Shown: positions 8,369-15,833 of the stretch, piece after piece
Position numbering within the stretch: the first letter of the stretch is position 1
Layout of the letters: every line of letters begins with the position of its first letter
DNA from: an uncultured Halieaceae bacterium
GTDB taxonomy: Bacteria > Pseudomonadota > Gammaproteobacteria > Pseudomonadales > Halieaceae
Direction: 5' to 3'
Length of the DNA stretch: 42,234 nt
Assembly (NCBI GenBank): GCA_913052635.1
Contig: CAJXDE010000005.1
Span: forward strand, 1 to 42,234
Notes under the pieces: generated by a model
Databases searched by the model: none
What the model was told of the DNA's origin: nothing
Seen by the model: the letters and a program-made list of their open reading frames with translations, nothing else
Position numbers and translations under genes: made by a program

Positions 8369-8445
8369 CCGCCCGTAGCTCAGCTGGATAGAGCACCAGG
8401 CTTCGAACCTGGGTGTCGGGAGTTCGAATCTCTCCGGGCGGGCCA
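8369..8445 (+). tRNA. tRNA-Arg (anticodon UCG)
   Basis: A full cloverleaf of 77 nt includes an encoded CCA. The acceptor stem CCGCCCG pairs with CGGGCGG in 7 of 7 positions, with a C1-G72 first pair. The D arm is GCTC...GAGC with GGA in the loop (A20, an arginine identity base). The anticodon stem CCAGG/CCTGG encloses the loop CTTCGAA, giving anticodon TCG. The T arm is GGGAG-TTCGAAT-CTCTC with one G-U pair, and the discriminator base is G. It reads CGA and, by wobble, related Arg codons. Confidence 0.95.
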
Positions 8446-8454
8446 CACAAGAAA

Positions 8455-8480
8455 GCGCCCACTGATGAGGGCGTTTTTTT
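8455..8480 (+). terminator. intrinsic terminator of tRNA-Arg
   Basis: The stem CGCCC (8456-8460) and GGGCG (8469-8473), with loop ACTGATGA, is followed directly by seven T residues. AAA precedes the stem and can pair with the T run. It is placed 10 bp after the tRNA CCA. Confidence 0.85.
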
Positions 8481-8561
8481 GTATGGGGGTGACCTTGAGG
8501 GTTCGAATTCTCGAGTTCGAGACGCGTCAGCATCGAGGCCAGCGAGGGGAAGTCGAAGCTC

Positions 8562-8576
8562 ATCTCTCCGGGCGGG
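8562..8576 (+). repeat. 15-bp direct repeat of the tRNA-Arg 3' end
   Basis: Identical to 8428-8442 at the end of the tRNA gene, 134 bp downstream of it. Such copies are typical traces of site-specific integration into a tRNA gene or of a decayed tandem tRNA. No integrase is present, so which of the two is left open. Confidence 0.6.
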
Positions 8577-8757
8577 GAATACAGCGCAAGATCCCTTCTT
8601 GGGGGATACTAGGCGTGTAGCCTGTGAAATTCGAGCCCTGCAGCTCGAGCTAGGCCCTAAACCTAAAAGAGCCCATATCTTGGTTTGCATCCTTGTGATA
8701 GGTCCGTGAGTGTCGTTGATGTTCGTACCGCAACATCTGTACCAACAGGAAAGATAG

Positions 8758-10017
8758 GTGAAGTCAGCAGAGTCGCGAGTCGAGTCGCTGAGCCCATTAT
8801 TGTTAGGCTTGCCAATAGGCTTGATGCTGCTCAACTTATTGCTTCGGCAGGCCGATGCTTTCCCCTCTGAGCTCAGCGACGAGGTCAATTGGTTAGGGCT
8901 AATGCAGCTAATGGAGGGAGGATTTGACCCTCCGGTTTCAGGACCACTGTTTGTCTATGTTATGCAAACGGTGCACGAGCATCTGTCCTTCGGTTTGCCT
9001 GCCATTCTCGATTCCGTCGCCATATTGGGTAGCGGCCTGACCATTGCACTCGTGCTTTCGGGGTATCGGTACCATCTGCCCAATACAGCCTTGATTAAAA
9101 GTGCTGCCATAATGCTGCTCGTCACTAGCTATTTCTTAGCGCCCGCATTGGAAGCTCGTCCCCAGCAACTGGGTATTGCACTGGCTTTCCTCATCTGCCT
9201 GCAAGCTACATCTCAACCTCAGACATCGACCGGCTGTTTGCTGGCTGCGTTGCTTCCTTTAGCGTTCTGGCATGTGCTGTCCTTTTTTGTCGCGATAGCT
9301 TATCTGAGCGTTTGGAAGCTGACTCTCTGGCGGCTTGGTAGCTTGAGGGGTGGAGCAATACTCCTTTGGTTCGTGCTTGCCTCATCTCTTTTGGTGTCGC
9401 TCATTGGGTCTCGCGCTTATCGCTCTCTGCTAGAAGATGTGCTCGCTAACCACTTACCTGACCAGTTCACACTCGCGCTGTTGATTATTTCCTCTGTCTT
9501 GCTGGCGACCTGCTTCTGCGCAGTCCCTGTGAGGCTTTGGAAAAAAGTCAGAGCGCTGTGCCTTTCTCATATAAATGTTGTCGTGGCGATCATTTTTTTA
9601 CTGAGCGCCACGGCGTTGATTTTGCAGTGGCGACTGCTGCCTAGCACGGCCTTACAGGATTACGGTGGCTCCGCGGTAATTTTTTGCATGTGGCATGCTG
9701 GCAACGTGGGGTTTTGTTTCTGTTACATGCTGGGCCTTAAGCTCTGCCTCACGGGAGAGGTCAAGGGGCTGCAGGCATTCGTCATTGGATCTCTAATATT
9801 GCTGGTTTTGGCATCCTTCGCCTTGCTCGCGTCGTTCTTCTTGGCCCATGTGAACTGGATGATAAGAATCCTTTATTTTTGGGTTCCCTTTGCTGCGCCA
9901 TTAAGCGCACTTGGGTTGGGAAAGTTACTTTCTCATGCCGGTAAATTCCGCCATTTCATCCTCGTTTGCCTTTTTATGGCTAGCCTCAGTCATGTTGTTA
10001 GATTGTCAATACTTTGA
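8758..10017 (+). CDS. polytopic membrane protein, possibly GT-C-like
   Basis: This 419-residue protein has roughly ten hydrophobic helices and no recognised family. The start is a GTG with AGGA eight bases upstream. After the first helix comes an acidic loop, SELSDEVNWLGLMQLMEGG, then DPPVSGPLFVYVMQ. An acidic pair in the first loop followed by a P-rich stretch resembles GT-C membrane glycosyltransferases that use polyprenyl-phosphate sugars, but the similarity is only in layout. The rest alternates helices with short basic loops (ALEARPQQLG, VRLWKKVRAL). Codon use (TTA, CTA, ATA, GGA, CCA) looks less GC-biased than its neighbours. Together with its position just after a tRNA gene, this hints at acquisition by transfer. 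It stands alone and ends 12 bp from an oppositely read gene. Confidence 0.72.
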   Translation: MKSAESRVESLSPLLLGLPIGLMLLNLLLRQADAFPSELSDEVNWLGLMQLMEGGFDPPVSGPLFVYVMQTVHEHLSFGLPAILDSVAILGSGLTIALVLSGYRYHLPNTALIKSAAIMLLVTSYFLAPALEARPQQLGIALAFLICLQATSQPQTSTGCLLAALLPLAFWHVLSFFVAIAYLSVWKLTLWRLGSLRGGAILLWFVLASSLLVSLIGSRAYRSLLEDVLANHLPDQFTLALLIISSVLLATCFCAVPVRLWKKVRALCLSHINVVVAIIFLLSATALILQWRLLPSTALQDYGGSAVIFCMWHAGNVGFCFCYMLGLKLCLTGEVKGLQAFVIGSLILLVLASFALLASFFLAHVNWMIRILYFWVPFAAPLSALGLGKLLSHAGKFRHFILVCLFMASLSHVVRLSIL

Positions 10018-10028
10018 ATTTGGGAGCC

Positions 10029-11075
10029 CTATTGCATTTTGAGGGGCGCAGTCTCATCAGCGCGGAGGTCCATGGCGACCAGATTTTTACCGATAGTCGC
10101 GCCGCGCATCATCTCGCTATAGGCCCAGCCGGCATTGGGCAGGCCCTCGGTAATGTTCTCCAAAACAGTGATCTCACCCGCCCGGACCCAATCGTGAAGC
10201 TGCTCAGAGGCCGCCGGCACTTTATCCATGTAGGTATAGAGCAGGAAGCCTCTCATGGTGAGTTCTTTCTCCACCAGTTTCCACATGTTGTAAATCGGGG
10301 TTGGATTATCCTGATCGTTATAGTCGCTGATCATGCCGCAGCCAATCACACGGCCAAACGTGTTCATACATGCGAGTGCCGCGTTCAGTGTCGTGCCCCC
10401 GACATTGTCGAAATAGACGTCGACGCCCTCGGGGCGGGCTTGCGAAATGGCGGTAGCGAGATCACCGCAGGTCTTGTAATTCAATGCTGCATCGGCGCCC
10501 AATGTTTTTGTCACCAGCTCAGCCTTTTCGTCACTGCCAACGATGCCAACGACGTTGCAGCCGCGCAATTTGGCGATCTGGGTGGCCATAGAACCGGTAG
10601 CGCCGGCTGCTGCACTAATGAGCACGGTTTCTCCCATTTTGATCTTGCCAATTTCGTGGAGGCCGACGTACGCCGTGTGGCCTGAGCCGCCCAGCCCGCC
10701 GGAGTAGTAGGAGAGGGGTATGTCGGGCTCGGGTGACAGCTTGGAGAGCAGCACCGTATTGGCATCGCTGAGCGAATAATCCTCCCAGTGATGTAGGCCA
10801 AAAATCAGATCGCCGGCTTCAAAGCCCGCAAGGTGAGATTCAACGACCCGGGCAACCGAGGGTCCACGAATGGCGCCGCCAAGCGGGATCGGCTCAAAGT
10901 AGTTCGCTTTGCCATCTAGCCAGCCCCGGATCGCGGCCTCCAAAGAGAAAAATAGGTTGCGGACCAGCATCTGCCCTTCACTTGGCTGGGCGATAGAGCA
11001 CTCGACCAAATCGAAATCTTCCGGCAACGGTATGCCTTGTGGGTGGCGTTTTAAGACGATCTGGCGGTTGAGCAT
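10029..11075 (-). CDS. NADP-dependent MDR oxidoreductase (prostaglandin/leukotriene reductase type)
   Basis: This is a zinc-independent medium-chain dehydrogenase/reductase of 348 residues. It carries ISAAAGATGSMATQIAKLRG, the AxxGxxG nucleotide-binding loop of the family. DGKANYFEPIPLGGAIRG and YSGGLGGSGHTAYVGL are typical of the PTGR/CurA-like double-bond reductases, which reduce enones or 2-alkenals with NADPH. The ATG at 11075 has AAGGAG seven bases upstream and fixes the start; a 13-codon in-frame extension upstream is not needed. It is read away from the first Rieske oxygenase across a 136-bp shared control region with a direct repeat, so it may act on an unsaturated ketone made by that pathway. 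Confidence 0.9.
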   Translation of the reverse strand: MLNRQIVLKRHPQGIPLPEDFDLVECSIAQPSEGQMLVRNLFFSLEAAIRGWLDGKANYFEPIPLGGAIRGPSVARVVESHLAGFEAGDLIFGLHHWEDYSLSDANTVLLSKLSPEPDIPLSYYSGGLGGSGHTAYVGLHEIGKIKMGETVLISAAAGATGSMATQIAKLRGCNVVGIVGSDEKAELVTKTLGADAALNYKTCGDLATAISQARPEGVDVYFDNVGGTTLNAALACMNTFGRVIGCGMISDYNDQDNPTPIYNMWKLVEKELTMRGFLLYTYMDKVPAASEQLHDWVRAGEITVLENITEGLPNAGWAYSEMMRGATIGKNLVAMDLRADETAPLKMQ

Positions 11076-11120
11076 TCTGTGCTCCTTGAGTGGCGTTTCA
11101 GCTGGAGTTCGCACGATGGC

Positions 11121-11155
11121 GCAGAGACGTTATATTGTCACGGTTGGCAGAGACG
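11121..11155. repeat. 9-bp direct repeat in divergent control region
   Basis: GCAGAGACG occurs at 11121-11129 and 11147-11155, 26 bp from start to start, between the MDR reductase and the first Rieske gene. It could be a tandem operator half-site for a regulator of both genes; the regulator is not in the window. Confidence 0.3.
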
Positions 11156-11211
11156 ATGCCATGTCGGTGCTTCGATAACACAGTGCGTTAATAAAAAAGT
11201 GCGTCGCTAAC

Positions 11212-12585
11212 ATGAACAAACCGCAGCTCGAAATTCCCGTCCTGAACATCCCGGTCCACCCCGAGACAATGGATGGTCGAGACCCGACTTTACTGCGGGG
11301 CGATACCATTTCAGGTGATCGATACTACTCAGCAGAGTTTGCGAGCGCCGAATGGAAGCACATGTGGACCAAGATCTGGCATGTGGCGGGGCGACTGGTG
11401 GAGCTCGAGGAGCCCGGCGATTTTGTGGTGCACGACTTCATGGGGCAGTCGGTGATCTGTGCGAAGCAAGAGGATGGGTCTATTCGGGCTTTCTACAACG
11501 TCTGTCAGCATCGCGCGCTGCGACTGGTGGAGGAAAGTTCGTCGGTTAAAGACTTTCATTGTCGTTATCACGGTTGGGTGTGGGGCATCGACGGTGTGTT
11601 GAAATCGGTGCAGGACCCCGAGAACTTCTCGCAGGGCGACCCCCGCGGAAAGCTTAAGCTCAAGGAATTGCGGTGCGACACCTGGGGCGGCTTTGTTTGG
11701 TACAGCTTCAGTGATGACAGCCCGGGGCTTATGGATTACCTGCACCCGTTACCCGAGATTTATAAAAACTATCCCATGGAGACGGCAGTCAGGATCTTTG
11801 CCCGCAAGATTCGCCTCAACACTAACTGGAAGTTCGCGTCGGTCAACTTCAGTGAGTCGTACCACACGCGCACTGCACACCCGCAGGTGCCACCGTGGAT
11901 TGATCAGGACTACTGGAGCGCGCGGTCGGAGATTTGGCCCAACGGGCATGGACGGACGGTGCAGCCGATGCGCCCGAGCCTGCGCGATCGGCTACCCGAA
12001 GGCGAGCCACACCCCTTTGATGACATTCTCCGCATGTGGGATATCGACCCTGACGGCTACCCGGACTTTGAAGCCAAAGCGATTCAGGGCTGGATGGACC
12101 TCAAGGAGGCTAAGCGAAAGCATTGGAAGGAAAAGGGCTACCTGCACTACGAGCACATGAACGACGAGGAGCTCACCGACAGTCCGCACACGGTTATTTT
12201 TCCGAACGTGACGATTTCTTTTCTGCCTGACAACCTGATTTTTTTTCGCACTGAGCCTGACCCAAAAGACCCCGCTAAATGCACCTTCGACCTATGGTGC
12301 ATGGCGTTCCCTGTTGAGGGGCAGGCCGAGGCCCACGGCATCATGACCCAAGGGCTGTTCCCGGTGACCGAATGCGAATCAGAAACCCTAGATTTTGATG
12401 GCGGGCAGGGAATTCCTGAAATCGTGGACTCGATCGTGTGGCAGGACATGATGCTCTCAGAGGCGCAGCAGAATGGCTGGGAGTCGAGAGGCTTCGACGA
12501 TTACTATTTGGCTGATCAGGAGTCGCGGGTGCGTTATTTTCATGAGGTGCTGAACGATTACCTCGCGGGTTGCAAGGGGGGCTAA
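11212..12585 (+). CDS. Rieske non-heme iron oxygenase, alpha subunit (first)
   Basis: This 457-residue protein has the two-domain layout of aromatic ring-hydroxylating oxygenase alpha subunits. The N-terminal Rieske [2Fe-2S] domain has ligands Cys98-x-His100 (VCQHRAL) and Cys117-x2-His120 (CRYHGWVWG). The C-terminal catalytic domain carries the mononuclear iron motif NFSESYHTRTAHP with His218 and His223. By family it inserts oxygen into or demethylates an organic substrate in the cytosol, using electrons from a separate reductase, which is not in this window. A Pro- and Trp-rich insert (about 225-310) is longer than in naphthalene-type enzymes. The ATG has no clear ribosome site. It is followed by an exported NTF2-fold protein and a second Rieske alpha subunit. 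Confidence 0.92.
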   Translation: MNKPQLEIPVLNIPVHPETMDGRDPTLLRGDTISGDRYYSAEFASAEWKHMWTKIWHVAGRLVELEEPGDFVVHDFMGQSVICAKQEDGSIRAFYNVCQHRALRLVEESSSVKDFHCRYHGWVWGIDGVLKSVQDPENFSQGDPRGKLKLKELRCDTWGGFVWYSFSDDSPGLMDYLHPLPEIYKNYPMETAVRIFARKIRLNTNWKFASVNFSESYHTRTAHPQVPPWIDQDYWSARSEIWPNGHGRTVQPMRPSLRDRLPEGEPHPFDDILRMWDIDPDGYPDFEAKAIQGWMDLKEAKRKHWKEKGYLHYEHMNDEELTDSPHTVIFPNVTISFLPDNLIFFRTEPDPKDPAKCTFDLWCMAFPVEGQAEAHGIMTQGLFPVTECESETLDFDGGQGIPEIVDSIVWQDMMLSEAQQNGWESRGFDDYYLADQESRVRYFHEVLNDYLAGCKGG

Positions 12586-12701
12586 CGAGCGCCTGAGGCT
12601 GATGCCGTTGCTGTAGGGTTGGTTGCTAGCCCTCCTGTGCGGGCCACAACGATTGGCGATCTCAATGAGCATTAGAAAAAGTATGAGGAGTATGGGCGGC
12701 A

Positions 12702-13262
12702 ATGAAACGAGCAGTATGGTTAGCCACGCTGATGTGGTGCTGGATGGGGACGATGTCTGTGCAGGCGAATGATCACGACGTGGCCGAGATGTTGGCTAAG
12801 CACGAGATTGAGTATCTCCAGAGACTCTATGCCCGAGCCACGGATCAAATCGGCACCAATGTGCCGGAGAACATCGAAGCCGGCCGAGCGGTCTACCACA
12901 GGATCTTCACTCAGGATGCCACGATTCGCGCCAGTGACCCCACCAGCGCGGAGTTCCGGGTGGTCGGCCCCGATGAGTGGGTGAAGGTGGTGGACGGCGC
13001 GCTCTCGGTATTCGATTCCACGCAGCACCTGCTGGGCACCCAGATTGTGGAGCTCGACAGCTTGCCCGATGCCGACGGAAAAGGCGGTGAGGGCAAGATG
13101 AGTAGCTTTCTGCAAGCGTGGCACCAAGATTATGATCGTGTGATCGATATCTATTTGGGTACTTACTACAGCAAAGTCCGTTACACCCAGGGCATCGGCT
13201 GGCAGATTTATGACATGCGTCTCGAGAAGGTGGCTGGCGAAGTCATTGATAAGCGGCCGTAA
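12702..13262 (+). CDS. exported NTF2/SnoaL-fold protein
   Basis: This 186-residue protein opens with a Sec-type signal peptide (MKRAVWLATLMWCWM, cleavage expected near VQA-ND). An NTF2-like domain follows: HEIEYLQRLYARATDQI, a helix with the usual acidic start, and FTQDATIRASD, VVGPDEWVKVV, FDSTQHLLGT and WHQDYDRVIDIYLGTYYSKV as the strand pattern. The fold matches the beta subunits of ring-hydroxylating oxygenases and SnoaL-type cyclases or hydratases. The signal peptide argues for a periplasmic role rather than a complex with the cytosolic Rieske protein. Active residues cannot be assigned. It sits between the two Rieske genes on the same strand. Confidence 0.83.
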   Translation: MKRAVWLATLMWCWMGTMSVQANDHDVAEMLAKHEIEYLQRLYARATDQIGTNVPENIEAGRAVYHRIFTQDATIRASDPTSAEFRVVGPDEWVKVVDGALSVFDSTQHLLGTQIVELDSLPDADGKGGEGKMSSFLQAWHQDYDRVIDIYLGTYYSKVRYTQGIGWQIYDMRLEKVAGEVIDKRP

Positions 13263-13276
13263 GCTGTCTGGACAGC
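13263..13276 (+). promoter_or_regulatory. perfect palindrome just after a stop codon
   Basis: GCTGTCTGGACAGC starts directly after the TAA of the exported NTF2-fold gene, 26 bp before the second Rieske ATG. As RNA it gives a 5-bp stem with a CTGG tetraloop. It could tune expression between the genes, or be an operator; there is no T run. Confidence 0.35.
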
Positions 13277-13301
13277 AGATATTTGATTAGCTGGAGAGAT
13301 A

Positions 13302-14636
13302 ATGAACGCAGCAAACCCCGTGATCCTTGAACGCGCATTGACCCGGCCACCCAGAGAGGCTGAGCTGCAGCTGCGCGGTGACTCTGTAGGCAGTGACCGC
13401 TATACCTGCGGAGGCTACTTGCAGCGCGAGTACCAAAAGGTATGGCACACCGTCTGGAATATCGGTGGGGTGGCGTATCAAATGCCGGAGCCCGGTGACT
13501 ACCTCACTACCGAGCTGGGGATCGACTCCATCATCCTGGTTCGCCAGGAGGATGGTTCGGTCAAAGCGTTTTTTAACTCCTGCCCGCATCGTGGCACCCG
13601 TATCACTGAGGCAGAGGATGGGCACGTGCAGGAATTCTCCTGCCCCTATCACGGCTGGACCTTTGACCGCGCGGGGGTGGTGACTTCAGTACCCGATGAA
13701 GAGGATTTTGCGGAGAGTCCCTGCGGTAAAGCCCGACTGAAGGAAATGCGCTGCGAGGAACGATTCGGGTTGATCTGGTACAACTTCGATCTCGATGCGC
13801 CGACGTTGGATGCCAGCCTGGGCGAGACGATTTGTCGTGAGCTCGAGTCACACCGGATCGAGGACATGCTCCGAGTGCTGGATATGACCGCCGAGACCCA
13901 CAGTAATTGGAAGATCATCACCGATAACTTTAACGAGGCCTACCACGTCAAAGTGCTACATCCCGAGCTGATCCCCTATGTCGCGGCAGACTACGAGGAT
14001 TGCCAGTTCGATTGTCTCCCTAATGGCCACAATCGCGGATGGTTCCCCTCGTTTATGCCCTCTGTGCAATACGGTAGCGACATCATCGGTGAGCCGTTAA
14101 AAAGTATGGCTGCCGCTTGGGAGGTGAACAGCGACGATTACGTGGGCCGCGATACCTGGCAGCAGCTGCGGGTGGATATTCAGGCCGCCAAGCGCGAACA
14201 CGGTGAGAGGCAGGGCTACGTTCATTACGGCTATCGTGCGGATTACCAGCTCACGGACTATGTGATTTACAACTTGTTTCCCAACAATGTGATTACGGTG
14301 GGCCCGGATGGCGTGCAACTGTTGCGCCCGCGCCCGCACCCGACGGATCCTACGCAGTGTCTCTTCGACCATTGGTGGTTGGTGAATCGTGTCGAAGGAC
14401 AAGAGATGACACCGTCGCCGGCGGGTGGGCCAGACCTGCCGGTTGCCGACGCGCCCCATGAGCATATTCAGTATGGCGAGAAGACGCTGGGTACCACGGC
14501 CGATCAAGACCTGAGCATCGCCGAGATGCAGCAGAAAGGTCTGGCATCAGCGGGGTATCAGGGGTACTGGATGCCCAATCAAGAGCGTCGGGTGCAGGCC
14601 TTTCACGAGCACCTGAACGATTTGATGTCCGACTGA
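13302..14636 (+). CDS. Rieske non-heme iron oxygenase, alpha subunit (second)
   Basis: This 444-residue paralogue of the first Rieske protein has a Rieske domain with Cys94-x-His96 (SCPHRGTRI) and Cys114-x2-His117 (CPYHGWTFD). The catalytic domain has NWKIITDNFNEAYHVKVLHP, giving His215 and His220 as iron ligands. Its motif (DNFNEAYH) is closer to the family consensus than that of the first copy (VNFSESYH), so the two probably act on different substrates or positions. The ATG is preceded by GGAGAG. Both C-termini end alike (QESRVRYFHEVLNDYL and QERRVQAFHEHLNDLM), which suggests duplication within this lineage. No ferredoxin or reductase gene is nearby. Confidence 0.93.
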   Translation: MNAANPVILERALTRPPREAELQLRGDSVGSDRYTCGGYLQREYQKVWHTVWNIGGVAYQMPEPGDYLTTELGIDSIILVRQEDGSVKAFFNSCPHRGTRITEAEDGHVQEFSCPYHGWTFDRAGVVTSVPDEEDFAESPCGKARLKEMRCEERFGLIWYNFDLDAPTLDASLGETICRELESHRIEDMLRVLDMTAETHSNWKIITDNFNEAYHVKVLHPELIPYVAADYEDCQFDCLPNGHNRGWFPSFMPSVQYGSDIIGEPLKSMAAAWEVNSDDYVGRDTWQQLRVDIQAAKREHGERQGYVHYGYRADYQLTDYVIYNLFPNNVITVGPDGVQLLRPRPHPTDPTQCLFDHWWLVNRVEGQEMTPSPAGGPDLPVADAPHEHIQYGEKTLGTTADQDLSIAEMQQKGLASAGYQGYWMPNQERRVQAFHEHLNDLMSD

Positions 14637-14696
14637 CCATGTCGCAGCGGTCCCCGTCTTGCAGCATTGTTGCTGTTTTCCGTTGAGTCGAGATAG

Positions 14697-15815
14697 ATGA
14701 CGAGTCCTCAAGCTGGTGACGCTGCCGATTGGGGCCCGGGGGCGGGCGCGTGGGAGGCGTGGTCTCGCACCGTGATACAAAATCGTCTCGCGCAACACGC
14801 GCGGGGTATCGATCGGGCGGACGAGGCTCTTCTGCAAGAGGCTTATCAGGGCGACGGCACCGTTGATTATGGTTCACTACAAGGCTCGGCGGCGGAGTTT
14901 GCGGCAGCGATTGCGGCGATGCACGACGGCGCGCCCATGTCCTCGCACCGCACCAGCAATATGTGGATTGTGATTGGAGGTCACAGTGCCATGAGCGAAA
15001 GCTATGTGATGGCCTGGGTGACCCTGCCTACCGACGGTGATTCCCTGCCGCACCTGGTAGGGGGCCGGTACCTCGATCGGCATAGCTACAAGCACGATAA
15101 CTGGCGCATGCAACACCGGCACTACGTGCTGGACTGGATTACCCAATTTCCCTCACCCCAGCCCGCAGCGGCCCGACCGGCGTTTGCGCCCCAGACTTTC
15201 GGCCCCCAGGGAGCGCACTTCCCGTGGGACGCGGGCAGTGCTCTGATGGCAGCACATGCAAGCTCAAACACACCGATGAAGGAGAGTGCTCCGATGGATC
15301 AAACCCAAGCGCTTGAAGAAGTGATCGCACAACAGGCGATAGCAGAACTGGGCTGTCGTTACGCGCGCGGCGTTGACCGGGGTGACCCCGAGATCATCCG
15401 TTCTGCGTTTCACGATGATGCCGCTATTGTGTCCGGTGCCTTCAACGGCCCTGCTGTGGAGTTTGCCACTGCGATTGGCGAGCTGCTCGATGAGACTTCG
15501 GTACGGGTTGCCCACACGGTGACGAATCACTGGATCGACATTGATGGGGACCATGCGGTGGGAGAGAGTTACGTAGTTGCTTTTCAGGGCACCAAAGGTG
15601 ACTCGCCTCAGGATGTGATGACGGGCGGGCGTTATATCGATCGTTATGAGCGCCGCAGTGATGAGTGGAAGATCAGCCACAGGACCTTTGTGATGGATTG
15701 GACGACCTCTGCCGATTCCAAAGACCTGATGGGGTTGGGCATGTTCGAGGACATGGTGAAGGGCGAGCGGGGCAAGGGTGACCCGGTTTACGCGTTTTGG
15801 CAGGCGGCGGTCTAA
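14697..15815 (+). CDS. tandem NTF2/SnoaL-like two-domain protein
   Basis: This 372-residue protein consists of two homologous NTF2/SnoaL-like halves (about residues 25-150 and 205-345). They share the order ARGIDRADE / ARGVDRGDP, DGTVDYGSLQGSAAEF / DAAIVSGAFNGPAVEF, HRTSNMWI / HTVTNHWI and GGRYLDRHSYK / GGRYIDRYERR. A Pro/Ala-rich linker joins them (about 151-199). SnoaL-like domains serve as polyketide cyclases, hydratases, or small subunits of ring-hydroxylating oxygenases. Here the position right after the second Rieske gene suggests work on the same substrate in the cytosol. An internal ATG at 15294 (residue 200) has a strong AAGGAGAG ribosome site and begins the second domain exactly, so a separate 172-residue product may also be made. 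Confidence 0.88.
   Translation: MTSPQAGDAADWGPGAGAWEAWSRTVIQNRLAQHARGIDRADEALLQEAYQGDGTVDYGSLQGSAAEFAAAIAAMHDGAPMSSHRTSNMWIVIGGHSAMSESYVMAWVTLPTDGDSLPHLVGGRYLDRHSYKHDNWRMQHRHYVLDWITQFPSPQPAAARPAFAPQTFGPQGAHFPWDAGSALMAAHASSNTPMKESAPMDQTQALEEVIAQQAIAELGCRYARGVDRGDPEIIRSAFHDDAAIVSGAFNGPAVEFATAIGELLDETSVRVAHTVTNHWIDIDGDHAVGESYVVAFQGTKGDSPQDVMTGGRYIDRYERRSDEWKISHRTFVMDWTTSADSKDLMGLGMFEDMVKGERGKGDPVYAFWQAAV
15279..15296 (+). promoter_or_regulatory. internal ribosome site and start within the tandem SnoaL gene
   Basis: AAGGAGAG at 15279-15286 lies seven bases before an in-frame ATG at 15294. The site is better than that of the annotated gene start and falls at the boundary between the two domains. 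Confidence 0.5.
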
Positions 15816-15833
15816 TCCTCTCTTCTTTTAGCT

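Larger units (their letters stand above)
8446..8757 (+). other. gene-free stretch with broken copy of the tRNA 3' end
   Basis: About 310 bp without a supported gene. It holds the tRNA terminator (8455-8480). It also carries an 8-base copy of the tRNA T-loop region (GTTCGAAT at 8501-8508, matching 8422-8429) and a 15-base copy of its 3' end (ATCTCTCCGGGCGGG at 8562-8576, matching 8428-8442). An inverted repeat TCGAGC-N6-GCTCGA lies at 8631-8648. The two tRNA-derived pieces are separated by about 53 bp. The rest shows nothing recognisable. Confidence 0.6.

Noticed and set aside
8172-8888. 238-codon minus-strand open frame
   Set aside because: It runs straight through the tRNA gene and its terminator and has no start signal or protein-like composition.
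8369-10017. Intact genomic island at the tRNA gene
   Set aside because: The repeat copy lies only 134 bp from the tRNA, there is no integrase, and no second repeat was seen after 8758-10017.
10014-10685. 223-codon plus-strand open frame
   Set aside because: Fully antisense to the MDR reductase, which has clear family motifs and a good ribosome site.
14350-14877. 175-codon minus-strand open frame
   Set aside because: Rich in Arg, Pro and Ser and opposite the second Rieske and SnoaL genes; a shadow frame.
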